64,000 nt of DNA. It comes from JAPOKJ01 sp031421635. Its GTDB lineage: Bacteria > Pseudomonadota > Gammaproteobacteria > Burkholderiales > Burkholderiaceae_E. The notes under the pieces are model-generated. The model was not told the DNA's origin. It did not search any database and saw only the letters and a list, made by a program, of their open reading frames with translations. Within the stretch, counting starts at the first letter, position 1, and each line of letters begins with the position of its first letter. Positions 8,203-17,155 of the stretch are shown piece after piece. The translations under genes and the position numbers were made by a program. The stretch is taken from positions 4,520 through 68,519 of the forward strand of contig JANOPA010000067.1 of NCBI GenBank assembly GCA_031421635.1, read 5' to 3'.

Positions 8203-9692
8203 TCCGTTTCGAACGTGCGCACCAGGATCTGATTGTGCAGACGATTGACCTCAGCGGGTACGCGCGCCATATCGAGCGGAAAATCAAACAGGGCGGGCAA
8301 GCTCGTTAAACTTAGAAAACGTAATTCCCCAGGTAAGGCGCTAGGCATCCGCCAAGGGCGGCGGCTGGCAATAATGAAGCCCCATTCGCCGAAACTCGGT
8401 ACATGAGCATGATACGGAGTTGCCGTTAGACCGACGCTTTCGATGGTGGTGACCACGGTCCAAAAACTATTGCGAGCGATCAAGGGTGAGGTACTTTGAA
8501 TGACCGCGTACCCAGAGGCGGCCAGCTTTCTTTGCAAGAGGGTGTAGAAGCTATGGGTATAGAGCTTGCCGAGAGCGAAATTACTCGGATCGGGAAAGTC
8601 CACGATAATTACATCGAAGGCCTCAGGACTAGAGTTTGCACTGTCTAGCCATTGATACGCGTCGCTATTGATAATCCGCACGCGCGGGTCAAGAAGTGCG
8701 CGGCTATTGAGTTTTAGGAGCATCGACTCGCGCGAGAAGAGCTCGGTCATGGTCGGGTCCAGCTCGACTAGAGTTACGCTTTCCACAGTGGAGTATTTTA
8801 GAATTTCGCGTACGGCCATGCCATCGCCCCCGCCCAGAACTGCCACGCGCTTGGGTGCACCATGGGCCGACATTACCGGATGCACCAAGGCTTCGTGATA
8901 ACGATACTCATCGCGCTCAGCGAACTGCAAATTGCCGTTGAGAAAAAGTCGTGCGCCCTGTTTGCCTTGGGTGACAACCACACGTTGATAACTCGAATTG
9001 GTCGCGAACACCATGCGGTCTGAGTAGAATTGCTCCTCCAAGGTGGTCGTGAGGCGATCAGAGCCTAGCCAAGCGGCGACTAACACGGCGATGGTTGCAA
9101 GTGCCGCCGCGGTATGTGGGCGCCTTGAGCGGATCTCTTCTTTAAATAAGCTCAGTGTCCAAAGTGCCACACCGGCATTGAGAAGCCCGAACAGCAGGCC
9201 GCTACGAATCAAGCCCAGCTTGGGCACCAGCAACAAAGGAAACGCTATGGAGACAGCAAGTGCGCCCAGGTAATCGAAGGTGAGAACCTGTGAGACCAAG
9301 TCCTTCAGGTCGTAGCGTTTTTTGAGAATACGCATCACCAACGGAATCTCAAGCCCTACAAAAAAACCGACCAAGAGCACTAAGCTGTACAAGAAGAATC
9401 GGAACGGGCCGGGAGCAATACTGTGGGCGAGAAACAAAGCTGCCGGCATGAGGCCACCGACCAAGCCGACCAGCAACTGGATTCTCAAGAACTGTGCCGG
9501 CAGTTGTCGTACGATAAAGCGCGAGGCGTAAGAGCCCAACCCCATCGCAAATAAATAGGTGCCGATAATCGTGCTGAACTGGAGGATTGAGTCGCCTAGC
9601 AAGTACGACGCGAGCGCTCCGGCGGCCAACTCATAAAGTAGGCCGCAAGCGGCGATCACAAAGACACTAAAAAGTAGGGTGGCCTCAGTCAT
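8181..9692 (-). CDS. Membrane-anchored spermidine synthase-like protein
   Basis: A 503-residue two-part protein. Residues 1-215 are hydrophobic with about seven membrane segments, including ACGLLYELAAGALASYLLG and a GLEIPLVMRIL loop typical of membrane-fused SpeE homologues. From about residue 235 a Rossmann methyltransferase-like aminopropyltransferase domain follows: AERDEYRYHEALVHPVM, then VAVLGGGDGMAVREIL (nucleotide loop), VELDPTM, NSDAYQWL and IIVDFPDPSN (the catalytic Asp region; soluble SpeE has DSTDP). The substitution of DFPDP for DSTDP is usual in the membrane group. It is fourth in the operon, 26 bases after DUF350. The amine acceptor is unknown. Confidence 0.9.
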   Translation of the reverse strand: MTEATLLFSVFVIAACGLLYELAAGALASYLLGDSILQFSTIIGTYLFAMGLGSYASRFIVRQLPAQFLRIQLLVGLVGGLMPAALFLAHSIAPGPFRFFLYSLVLLVGFFVGLEIPLVMRILKKRYDLKDLVSQVLTFDYLGALAVSIAFPLLLVPKLGLIRSGLLFGLLNAGVALWTLSLFKEEIRSRRPHTAAALATIAVLVAAWLGSDRLTTTLEEQFYSDRMVFATNSSYQRVVVTQGKQGARLFLNGNLQFAERDEYRYHEALVHPVMSAHGAPKRVAVLGGGDGMAVREILKYSTVESVTLVELDPTMTELFSRESMLLKLNSRALLDPRVRIINSDAYQWLDSANSSPEAFDVIIVDFPDPSNFALGKLYTHSFYTLLQRKLAASGYAVIQSTSPLIARNSFWTVVTTIESVGLTATPYHAHVPSFGEWGFIIASRRPWRMPSALPGELRFLSLTSLPALFDFPLDMARVPAEVNRLHNQILVRTFETEWGKVLH

Positions 9693-9718
9693 GGCCGCAC
9701 ACCTCTCTAGTCAAAACA

Positions 9719-9934
9719 CTAGCCATGCACTGCCGCTGCGACAATGATCGAAATCCCTAAACACAGGGCAGCGACCACAATCGCCAATGCGACATTTTTC
9801 TTCTCTACTAACTCTGCCCAGAGATCGTAGGGCGTGAGCTTATCAATAATGATGAAGCATAACCAGAACACAAATACGCCGATAAAGGCAAAAATAATTG
9901 TGTTTACAAAAACACCCGCTTTAAACCATTCCAT
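9719..9934 (-). CDS. DUF350 small membrane protein
   Basis: 71 residues with two membrane segments (TIIFAFIGVFVFWLCFIII and VALAIVVAALCLGISIIVAAAV) separated by a polar KLTPYDLWAEL loop, the pattern of one DUF350 unit (as in E. coli YjfL, which has several). I set the start at the ATG 9934 because ACGGAG lies nine bases upstream; the TTG at 9952 has no site. It is third in the operon between DUF4178 and the spermidine-synthase-like gene. DUF350 proteins recur beside polyamine or glutathionylspermidine enzymes; the molecular role is unknown. Confidence 0.85.
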   Translation of the reverse strand: MEWFKAGVFVNTIIFAFIGVFVFWLCFIIIDKLTPYDLWAELVEKKNVALAIVVAALCLGISIIVAAAVHG

Positions 9935-9958
9935 GATTAATTCTCCGTTCAAATTGAG

Positions 9959-11542
9959 TCATTTGTGTCCGCCGCCACTTGTGCTGCTTCCACCGTACGA
10001 ACCGCCCCAGCCGCGCGCCCCTGAGCCTCTTGAAGTGGCACAGTTTTGATAACTCGGATCACAGTCTCGTTGACTGCACTGCGAAAGCATTACCACCAAG
10101 ATCATGAAGAACACAAACAAAATAACGATGGTCTTGATGGACACACTACTACTTGACATCGGTGTGACGTCGCGGCGCAGCAGGTCTGCCGAATTCGGCG
10201 CAAACGCTCGCGCGACTTCCGAGCTATCGACCGGTTCGCTGCGTGACCAAGTCACTTCCTGTTCAGTTTGTTCTCGAACCAGGGTGGCATTCTTGCTCAC
10301 AAACTCGGAGACCTGAGTCTTTGCGCCGCGCTTAACCTGCCAATAGAACTCGCCCGCCACAAAGTTGACTTCTGCAGTGTACTTTTCTTTTAGACGGTAG
10401 CTCGTCCCAAGGTAGGTTGCAGTATCACCATTGCCGACAATCTTGCCCGCGCCGCTCATCGGTTTACTGATTGACCAGCCTTCTTGAGTGTCCGCCAAAA
10501 ACGCGAACCCTTCGAGCCGATTGAACATCAAATACTCTTCCCAGCCGAAGGTCTCGGCAGGCGCCGAAAGCTCCTTGCCCATCATGCTGACATAACCCAC
10601 CAACTGCCAATCGAGGCCCTTAAGCTTACCGGTGGAGCCGAGGGCAAGAGAGGGTTGAATGGGTTCGCTTTGCAGAGCGCTGACAACCTCTTGTCCAATC
10701 CCTTGAGTAAGGTCAATCAGGCTATTGCAGGAGCTACAGGTGATGGACTTGGTCTGCTGTAACTTGAGGCTAACACTGGCGCCGCAATGTGGACAAGCGA
10801 ATTGACGGGTGCCTTTGATGTTTGCCTGACTGCCGTCTCTTAGGCCCTTCAATTGCAGGGCTTCGAGCTTTACTGCCGATCCGAGGTAGGCGCTGGGCTT
10901 TTTGGGGTCGCTGTAGTCGAGCGAAAGGATCAGACCATCAGTGTTTCTGAGTTCTACAATCCCAAAGGCTTGCTGCAAAGGAACCATCTTGGGCAGCTCG
11001 CCTTGGCCGCTGGCCAGATGGGCTTGAGTGATGGCGCTGACCTCAAAGTTTCGCCCCGCCAGCACCAGTGTTTGGTTGAGCTGAAGACTCTCGTAAACGG
11101 GAAATGTATCGCTAGCAGCTACCGGCACCATCCAAACAAATTGGCCATTGTCCTCGGAGAGCCAGGCCCCTGCAGCTTGTGAATTCTTACCTACATCGTC
11201 GACTAATTCTTGGCCTGTCGAGCCCGCATCAAAAGCGTTGTCGAACCAGCAGTACCACTCGTTCCACATGCCCTCTTTCCAGGCATATTGAAGTCGCCCC
11301 ACGACGGTGAAGGGCTGGCGCTGGAAATGACCTGTGACACCGAGCTGTAAGGGACTGTAGTCCTCAAACAGAGCGGAAAGCTTGCCCAAGGATTTGAGGC
11401 TCTCGCCGTCGCGCACCACCGTTGTTGCACAGTAGCCGCACACCGCGTGCGTCGATGCGGCGCTACGAAACTCAATCGGTGCTCCACAGCCCGGGCAGTT
11501 AGATTGCCAGGCGCGTTGCGACTTGCCGCTAGAGGTGGCCAT
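9959..11542 (-). CDS. Zinc-ribbon DUF4178 membrane protein
   Basis: 527 residues. A first zinc ribbon (CPGCG ... CGYC, residues 18-38) leads into a DUF4178 beta-rich unit (ALFEDYSPLQLGVTGHFQ, WNEWYCWFDN). A second ribbon (CPHCG ... CSSC, near 255-275) leads into a second unit (LGSTGKLKGLDWQLVGYVSM, WEEYLMFNRLEGFAFL). Near residue 475 is one membrane helix (IKTIVILFVFFMILVVML), and the tail is Gly/Ser/Cys-rich with several HK residues. The tandem architecture suggests an internal duplication. It sits between the SPFH gene (37-base gap) and DUF350 (24-base gap). The topology probably leaves the ribbons in the cytoplasm. DUF4178 has no established activity; it may bind a small ligand or act as an adaptor to the SPFH scaffold. 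Confidence 0.88.
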   Translation of the reverse strand: MATSSGKSQRAWQSNCPGCGAPIEFRSAASTHAVCGYCATTVVRDGESLKSLGKLSALFEDYSPLQLGVTGHFQRQPFTVVGRLQYAWKEGMWNEWYCWFDNAFDAGSTGQELVDDVGKNSQAAGAWLSEDNGQFVWMVPVAASDTFPVYESLQLNQTLVLAGRNFEVSAITQAHLASGQGELPKMVPLQQAFGIVELRNTDGLILSLDYSDPKKPSAYLGSAVKLEALQLKGLRDGSQANIKGTRQFACPHCGASVSLKLQQTKSITCSSCNSLIDLTQGIGQEVVSALQSEPIQPSLALGSTGKLKGLDWQLVGYVSMMGKELSAPAETFGWEEYLMFNRLEGFAFLADTQEGWSISKPMSGAGKIVGNGDTATYLGTSYRLKEKYTAEVNFVAGEFYWQVKRGAKTQVSEFVSKNATLVREQTEQEVTWSRSEPVDSSEVARAFAPNSADLLRRDVTPMSSSSVSIKTIVILFVFFMILVVMLSQCSQRDCDPSYQNCATSRGSGARGWGGSYGGSSTSGGGHK

Positions 11543-11579
11543 TCAGACGTTTAGGCGAAGGGCTTCCTCAACGAAAGAC

Positions 11580-12614
11580 CTAAACGAGTTTCTTCAGCAG
11601 TTCTGCTTTCTTGCTGGCGAACTCTTCCTCAGTGAGGATGCCCTTACCCTTAAGTTCAGCGAGCTTTTCAAGGGTCGCCATCACCTCATCAGGCTTAAGT
11701 CCGGTGCTCGCGGCTACCCCTGCGGCGGCTGGAGCGGCATGCAAGCCAGCCTGTAAGTTCTGTGCAAGCACTTGGCCCAGCGCTACGCCAGCCCCAAGTC
11801 CCATTGCATCGCCCGCGATACCGCTACCCGCGCCGCCGCCTTGCACCATGGAGGGAATCGCCTGAGCCGTTTGATACTGCATAAACTTGCCCATGTCGTT
11901 ACCGACCATGCCCATGCCAATGCGCTGATCCAGGATCTTTTGCAGGTCCTCCGGCAGGGAAACGCTTTGCACGGTCATGGTGTCAAGCTTGAGGCCGATC
12001 GTCTCGAAACTTGCGGTAATTGTCGACTTGAGCGCCTCGGCCATGGCAATTTGATTGGCCGCCAAATCAAGAAACGGCACACCGCTCGCGGCCATTGCAT
12101 TACTAATGTTTTGAAGAATCAGGCCCTTCAATTGACCGTCGAGCTCTTCGGTCAGGTAACGATCCCGAGTGCCGCTAATTTGGGTCTGAAACTTGCCCGG
12201 ATCCACCAGATGGAAGCTGTAATTGCCAAAGGCCCGCACCCGCACTGCGCCAAAGTCTTTGTCGCGAATGGTCACCGCTTGCGGGGTGCCCCACTTATAG
12301 TCGAGTTGCGCGCGAGTCGAGAAGAAGTAAACATCACTTTTGAAGGGCGATTCGAACAACTTATCCCAGTTTTTGAGATAGGTGAGTACCGGTAGGGTTT
12401 GAGTGCTGAGCTTATACATGCCGGGCCCAAACACGTCGGCAATCTTGCCTTCGTTCACGAACACGGCCATCTGGGACTCCCGCACAGTCAGCGATGCACC
12501 GTTTTGAATCTCCATGCCTTCCATGGGGAAGCGCCAGACCAAGGTGCCATCACTGTCTTCAGTCCATTGAATGACGTCAATAAACTGCTTTTTGATGAAG
12601 TCCATCAAACTCAT
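11580..12614 (-). CDS. SPFH/band-7 protein with C-terminal SHOCT
   Basis: 344 residues with no membrane helix. The N-terminal two thirds are an SPFH domain of the YdjI/virion-core-like group (VFVNEGKIADVFGPGMYKLSTQTLPVLTYLKNWDKL, then LDYKWGTPQAVTIRDKDFGAVRVRAFGNYSF). A Gly/Ala-rich linker (residues 245-300) precedes a SHOCT module (MATLEKLAELKGKGILTEEEFASKKAELLKKL), a short oligomerisation or membrane-targeting motif. GGAGCGA before the ATG is a good ribosome site. It is the first gene of the operon and may scaffold the DUF4178 and DUF350 proteins at the membrane. Known SPFH proteins build ring-like assemblies; here that is inference. Confidence 0.9.
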   Translation of the reverse strand: MSLMDFIKKQFIDVIQWTEDSDGTLVWRFPMEGMEIQNGASLTVRESQMAVFVNEGKIADVFGPGMYKLSTQTLPVLTYLKNWDKLFESPFKSDVYFFSTRAQLDYKWGTPQAVTIRDKDFGAVRVRAFGNYSFHLVDPGKFQTQISGTRDRYLTEELDGQLKGLILQNISNAMAASGVPFLDLAANQIAMAEALKSTITASFETIGLKLDTMTVQSVSLPEDLQKILDQRIGMGMVGNDMGKFMQYQTAQAIPSMVQGGGAGSGIAGDAMGLGAGVALGQVLAQNLQAGLHAAPAAAGVAASTGLKPDEVMATLEKLAELKGKGILTEEEFASKKAELLKKLV

Positions 12615-12649
12615 GATCGCTCCTTAGTGTGCGGGTTAGAACTCAGCTA

Positions 12650-13345
12650 TTAGACCACTTTCAAGGTGATCGACTCAAGTCCTGCCACGCTGCCCAACAT
12701 CACATCGCCTTTTACTACGGCCGCAACACCCTCCGGTGTGCCGCTGTAAATTAAGTCGCCTGGTGCCAGTTCCCAAGCCGCAGAAAGATGCTCAATGATT
12801 TCACCGATATTCCAAATCAGCTTGGTGACCGTGCTGCGCTGTTTGTCTTGGCCATTGACTTGCACGAAAATCTCGGCATTTTCAATGTCTCCTGCGGCGG
12901 CGGCAGGGGTAATCGGGCCAATCGGTGCGCTGTCGTCGAAGGCTTTGCCAATGTCCCAGGGGCGACCAAGCTTCTTGGCCTCGCCTTGCAAATCACGGCG
13001 CGTCATGTCAAAACCCACGGCATAACCATAAATGTGCTTCTTGGCGTCGGCGGCCTTAATGTTTTTTCCACCCGTGCCAATGCAAACCACCAGCTCGATC
13101 TCATGTTGAAAATCTTTGGTCAGGCTAGGGTAGGGTAGAGCGACGGTTTCGCCCTTAGGTACCACGACCACGGCGTCAGCAGGCTTCATAAAGAAAAAAG
13201 GTGGCTCACGACCGGTGAAGCCCATTTCTTTGGCATGCTCTACATAATTGCGGCCAACGCAATAAATTCGGTTCACTGGAAAAGTGTTGGCGCTGCCCAA
13301 AACAGGCACAGTCACCGTTGAGGGAGGGGTGATAACGTAGCTCAT
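12650..13345 (-). CDS. Fumarylacetoacetate hydrolase family protein
   Basis: 231 residues of the FAH superfamily (FAHD1-like acylpyruvate hydrolase/isomerase). Metal-binding residues are visible in HEIEL (two Glu) with a following Asp region; GRNYVEHAKEMG and FMKPADAVV are conserved for the family, as is the closing YSGTPEGVAAV. The start at 13345 has TAGGAAG upstream. It is upstream of, and in the same direction as, the SPFH operon with a 35-base gap, so partial co-transcription is possible, though the function (cleavage of acylpyruvates in aromatic catabolism) is unrelated. Substrate cannot be told. Confidence 0.9.
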   Translation of the reverse strand: MSYVITPPSTVTVPVLGSANTFPVNRIYCVGRNYVEHAKEMGFTGREPPFFFMKPADAVVVVPKGETVALPYPSLTKDFQHEIELVVCIGTGGKNIKAADAKKHIYGYAVGFDMTRRDLQGEAKKLGRPWDIGKAFDDSAPIGPITPAAAAGDIENAEIFVQVNGQDKQRSTVTKLIWNIGEIIEHLSAAWELAPGDLIYSGTPEGVAAVVKGDVMLGSVAGLESITLKVV

Positions 13346-13519
13346 GAACTTCCTAGGCGAACAAGTGGGACGCACTATTCTAAGTCACCCCGCTAGATCA
13401 GCCCGCTAAGTCACCACACTCTGTTGCCCACGCTTTGGAAGCCATTCAGCCATTCAGCCAGTCGACTAGAGCTTTGTGACAAGGAGGTTCGCTGATGCAG
13501 CGAGCCTCGAAAAGTGGTA

Positions 13520-14008
13520 TCAGTACCAGCCGCGGTGTTGATCGTGATGCCCATGATGGCGTCGGTGACCATAGCCGTACCCTGAATTCCCATAGTAGCC
13601 TGGAGCCACGATCACCGGGGCTGGCTGACGAACGATGTAACCAGGCTGATTCACAACAATCGGAGCCTGATAGATGACCTGTGGCTGCTGATAGATGACT
13701 TGCGGCTGCTGATAGATGACTTGTGGCTGCTGATAGATGACTTGCGGCTGCTGATAGATGACTTGCGGCTGTTGGTAAATGACCTGGGGCTGCTGGTACA
13801 CCACTTGAGGTGGGTAGTAAGGTCGGCCGACCGAGATCGAACCGTAGACCCCGGGCGCCACTACACCACCGATATTGAGCGCCACATTGCCATGCGCAAA
13901 TGCGGACTGGCTGGCCGCCAAGCCCAGGCCCAAAAATAGCCCCAAACCGAGGGCACGGGCCGCTAGAGTGCGGAGCGAGTTTGAAGTGATTGAAGCAGCA
14001 GTTTTCAT
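13520..14008 (-). CDS. Secreted Gln/Pro/Tyr-repeat protein
   Basis: 162 residues with a Sec signal (LGLFLGLGLAASQSAFA). The mature protein has a GVYGSISVGRPYYPPQ start, then seven imperfect copies of a seven-residue YQQPQVI unit, then a Gly/Tyr/His-rich tail (GYGYGHRRHHGHHDQH). The repeats are encoded by a 21-base tandem array (13667-13813). No catalytic motif. The His-rich tail could bind metal. Starting at the ATG 14008 gives the clean signal; the upstream extension does not look coding. Similar PYYPPQVVYQQP proteins are common in Burkholderiales without a known function. Confidence 0.8.
   Translation of the reverse strand: MKTAASITSNSLRTLAARALGLGLFLGLGLAASQSAFAHGNVALNIGGVVAPGVYGSISVGRPYYPPQVVYQQPQVIYQQPQVIYQQPQVIYQQPQVIYQQPQVIYQQPQVIYQAPIVVNQPGYIVRQPAPVIVAPGYYGNSGYGYGHRRHHGHHDQHRGWY
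13667..13813. repeat. Seven 21-base tandem repeats inside a gene
   Basis: Seven adjacent units built on CTGATAGATGACTTGCGGCTG (21 bases; the middle ones differ by one base, the outer ones by several). The period is a multiple of three, so copy-number change keeps frame. Confidence 0.95.
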
Positions 14009-14199
14009 ATCTTCACCAGCAAATTTGTGACAGTGAGGCCAGTTTGCTCGGGCGAATCGGGGGTTACAAGTACAGATACCTTTTGTTACACGGCTTACAG
14101 CGTGATCCCCCAACGGCGGCGCTTGGATTTCATATCGTCCGCAAGTCCTGTCCCGGGATTTGGTGGCTTCGATACAATTCGCTCACTTGGAGAAAACCT

Positions 14200-15336
14200 A
14201 TGACCACCACGACTTCCACTGGCCAACAACTTCCGGCCCGTTACGACCATGTCGGCAGCTTTTTGCGCCCCCAATACTTGCTTGAGGCACGTGCCCAAAA
14301 AGCCTCCGGCGCGATCAATGCCGCTCAACTGCGCGAAGTTGAGGATCGCGCGATCGCCGAAATCGTCGCTTTCCAGCAAGACGTTGGTCTTAAAAGCATT
14401 ACCGACGGCGAGTTCCGTCGCACCTACTTTCATATCGACTTTCTTGAGCAGCTCGGCGGTGTCAAGACCGATATTCCCGTCACAATTCGCAAACCCGATG
14501 GTTCAGAGGAGCTTGCCCCGCCAGTGATTCGTGTGATCGACAAAGTTAAGCACATCAAGGATATCCAGAAGGCCGATTTCGAGTTTCTACAGCGCAGCAT
14601 CAAGCCTACCCCTGGCGTGACTGCCAAGGTCACGATTCCCTCGCCCACGATGCTGCACTTCCGGGGCGGTCGCGCCGGCATCAGCAAGCAGCACTATCCC
14701 GATCTGGACGCGACGTTTTATGATGACGTAGCCAATGCTTACGGTGATGAGCTGCGTAGCCTCGCCGCCGCAGGTTGCACTTACGTTCAAATGGACGATA
14801 CCAATCTCGCCTATTTATGCGACGACAATATGCGTGAAGCAGCGCGCTCTCGCGGCGACGATCCCGATGAACTACCTTATCGCTATGCGGCTTTTATTAA
14901 TAAGGTGACTGCTCAAAAACCAGCCGGAATGACGCTTGCTGTTCATTTATGTCGTGGCAACTTTAAAAGCACTTGGGCCGCTCAGGGCAGCTACGAGCCG
15001 GTCGCTCAGGCCTTGCTGACTGAAATGAATGTCGACGCCTATTTTCTTGAGTATGACGACGCTCGCTCGGGAGACTTCAAGCCGTTACGTTTTCTGCCGA
15101 AGGGCAAGACGGTCGTGCTTGGCCTAGTGACCACTAAGCTGGGGCAGATGGAAAGTAAGGACGATTTGCGCCGCCGCATCGACGAAGCGGCCAAGTATGC
15201 GCCGCTGGATCAACTGGCTTTATCGCCTCAATGCGGCTTCTCAAGCACCGTGCATGGCAACAACATTGCCGTGCAAGCTCAGCGCGACAAGCTGCGCTTG
15301 GTGATTGAGACTGCGCAGTCGGTTTGGGGTGCTTAA
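14200..15336 (+). CDS. MetE C-terminal-like cobalamin-independent methyltransferase
   Basis: A 378-residue single-domain relative of the catalytic half of MetE (about 750 residues). The zinc ligands are present in the expected order: His249 and Cys251 in VHLCRGN, Glu284 in YFLEYDD and Cys345 in SPQCGF; the substrate loops DGEFRR and QMDDTNLA are also there. Such short proteins methylate homocysteine or other thiols, in some cases using a corrinoid protein or an unknown donor rather than methyl-tetrahydrofolate. The start at 14200 follows GGAGAAA; a longer frame to 13990 is not supported. It diverges from the repeat-protein gene. Confidence 0.88.
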   Translation: MTTTTSTGQQLPARYDHVGSFLRPQYLLEARAQKASGAINAAQLREVEDRAIAEIVAFQQDVGLKSITDGEFRRTYFHIDFLEQLGGVKTDIPVTIRKPDGSEELAPPVIRVIDKVKHIKDIQKADFEFLQRSIKPTPGVTAKVTIPSPTMLHFRGGRAGISKQHYPDLDATFYDDVANAYGDELRSLAAAGCTYVQMDDTNLAYLCDDNMREAARSRGDDPDELPYRYAAFINKVTAQKPAGMTLAVHLCRGNFKSTWAAQGSYEPVAQALLTEMNVDAYFLEYDDARSGDFKPLRFLPKGKTVVLGLVTTKLGQMESKDDLRRRIDEAAKYAPLDQLALSPQCGFSSTVHGNNIAVQAQRDKLRLVIETAQSVWGA

Positions 15337-15344
15337 AAAGTAAA

Positions 15345-15367
15345 GGAGGCCGGTTGTATTGGCCTCC
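15345..15367 (+). terminator. Possible terminator after the MetE-like gene
   Basis: GGAGGCC pairs with GGCCTCC over a nine-base loop eight bases after the stop. The T-run is poor, so termination may be weak. Confidence 0.5.
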
Positions 15368-15444
15368 ATCTTGAGTGTCAAAAAAATGTTTGGAATTGCG
15401 CGGCGCGCGCTTGATGAGTAGTCTTTGAAAAGAGCTTGATATCT

Positions 15445-17151
15445 ATGTTAATTCGCTCCACCTGTGCCATGGCTTTTATGCTCTTGTTGGTCTCTTGCCA
15501 AAGCACGATGCCAAGTGTTTCTCGAAGCCTGGGTGCGGGCACGAATGCGTCGGACCTAGCTAGCGCCTGCGTGAGCTTGAAAGCCCCCATTGCAAGTGGC
15601 GCGATTGGGCTTCCAAGCGGGGCCGCAAGCATCGACTCCGCCGTTCTGACTACGGCGACGCCTCTCTCGACGGCGGACCGTGGGCCAACCCCCGCGTCGC
15701 TGATCACCCCGGCCAATCCTGACTTTTGCAAAGTATTGGGAAGTATTGCGCCCCTTGATCCAAACGCACCGCTCATCAAGTTCCAGGTAAACTTGCCCGT
15801 GAGCTGGAACGGCCGATCAGTGCAATATGGTGGCGGAGGTTTTAACGGCGTGTTGATCAATGCTCTAGGCCTTATCCCCGCAGCGCGCTTTGATCTACCA
15901 GCGCCATTGGCGCAAGGTTTTGTCACCTACGGCACAGACTCCGGTCATCAAAACCAGCCAGGGCAAGCGCCACAAGCCTTTGCGCTCAATGATGAAGCGC
16001 TGCTCAACTTCTCCCATGCCTCGTACAAAAAAGTACGCGATGTCGCCGTCGCACTCATGACCCGCGCCTATGGAGCCGGCCCGACTAAGCTTTACTTTGT
16101 TGGCAGTTCCGAAGGCGGTCGTGAGGGCTTGACGATGGCGCAACGCTATCCCAAAGATTTCGATGGCATCTTCAGCCGCGTACCGGTGATCAACTGGACC
16201 GGCTTGCAAATGGCCGGCACGCGTAATGGCGCAGCCACCATTGGCGAGGGATGGTTACGCCCCGCCCAGGTTAAGCTCGTGCATGAGGCGGTACTCGCAG
16301 CATGCGATGAAGCTGATGGTCTAAAAGATGGCTTGGTATCCGATGCCGTGGGTTGTAAGGCTCGCTTTGAGGTTACGAAGCTTCTCTGTTCTTCCGGCGC
16401 CAGCGGTGACCATTGCTTGAGCGATATTCAGGTGCGTGCGGTGCAAACGCTTCACAGCAATTACAAGTATCCCTTCCCCCTCGCGAACGGCGTGACTGAA
16501 TATCCTGGCTGGGGCGTTTCGGGCGAAGCCACACCCGCGTTTGGCCCGACCGGAGGCTGGAGTGCGTGGTGGTTAGGTTCCACTTCACCCACCTTGCCGC
16601 CGCAACCCACTAACGCTATTGCCTGGTTCTATGGCAGTGGTGCCTTGCAATACTTCTATGCTCGGGATCCCAAATTCGACGTTCGTAATTTCAAGCCTGA
16701 ACAGTTCGCCGCACGAATTAATGAAGTCTCGGCCATGATGGACTCCACCAATCCCGACCTGAGTGCCTTCCATGCTCGTGGCGGCAAATTGATTGTGCTT
16801 GAGAACATGGCGGACTATGCGCAAAGCCCCTACGTAGGCATACGGTACTACGAGTCGGTGCTCGCAAGGCTTGGAGCGAGCACCACCCGGCAATTTATGC
16901 GCCTCTACACGGCTCCAGGTGTTGATCACGTGGGCAGCGGCGGTCCAGCCAATGTCGATATGCTCACCGCGCTTACTCACTGGGTAGAAAAGGGCCAAGC
17001 GCCAAACGATTTGCAGTTGGTCTCGCAAAGCCTGAAGCCGCCCTTCGCGGTCACCATGGCACGGCCAATGTGCGAGTGGCCAATGTGGCCTCGTTATAAA
17101 GGAGGCGATGGGAATGTGGCGTCTAACTTTGAATGTGCAAAGACTCCCTAA
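15445..17151 (+). CDS. Tannase/feruloyl esterase family lipoprotein
   Basis: 568 residues. A short lipoprotein signal ends in LLVSC. The alpha/beta-hydrolase core has oxyanion GGGFNG, nucleophile region YFVGSSEGGREGL, the long lid domain, an acid region LIVLENMADY, and the base region PGVDHVGSGGP. In most tannase-family enzymes a cysteine precedes the serine and another follows the histidine (the CS-D-HC motif); here both are absent (SS and HV), a correlated loss of the disulfide. Start at ATG 15445; a TTG at 15436 is in frame. The Bug receptor gene begins five bases after the stop, suggesting that hydrolysis of an ester outside the cytoplasm is linked to uptake of the product. Confidence 0.9.
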   Translation: MLIRSTCAMAFMLLLVSCQSTMPSVSRSLGAGTNASDLASACVSLKAPIASGAIGLPSGAASIDSAVLTTATPLSTADRGPTPASLITPANPDFCKVLGSIAPLDPNAPLIKFQVNLPVSWNGRSVQYGGGGFNGVLINALGLIPAARFDLPAPLAQGFVTYGTDSGHQNQPGQAPQAFALNDEALLNFSHASYKKVRDVAVALMTRAYGAGPTKLYFVGSSEGGREGLTMAQRYPKDFDGIFSRVPVINWTGLQMAGTRNGAATIGEGWLRPAQVKLVHEAVLAACDEADGLKDGLVSDAVGCKARFEVTKLLCSSGASGDHCLSDIQVRAVQTLHSNYKYPFPLANGVTEYPGWGVSGEATPAFGPTGGWSAWWLGSTSPTLPPQPTNAIAWFYGSGALQYFYARDPKFDVRNFKPEQFAARINEVSAMMDSTNPDLSAFHARGGKLIVLENMADYAQSPYVGIRYYESVLARLGASTTRQFMRLYTAPGVDHVGSGGPANVDMLTALTHWVEKGQAPNDLQLVSQSLKPPFAVTMARPMCEWPMWPRYKGGDGNVASNFECAKTP

Positions 17152-17155
17152 GGCC

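Noticed and set aside
13667..13813. Repeat array as a CRISPR
   Set aside because: Units are contiguous with no unique spacers and keep a protein frame.
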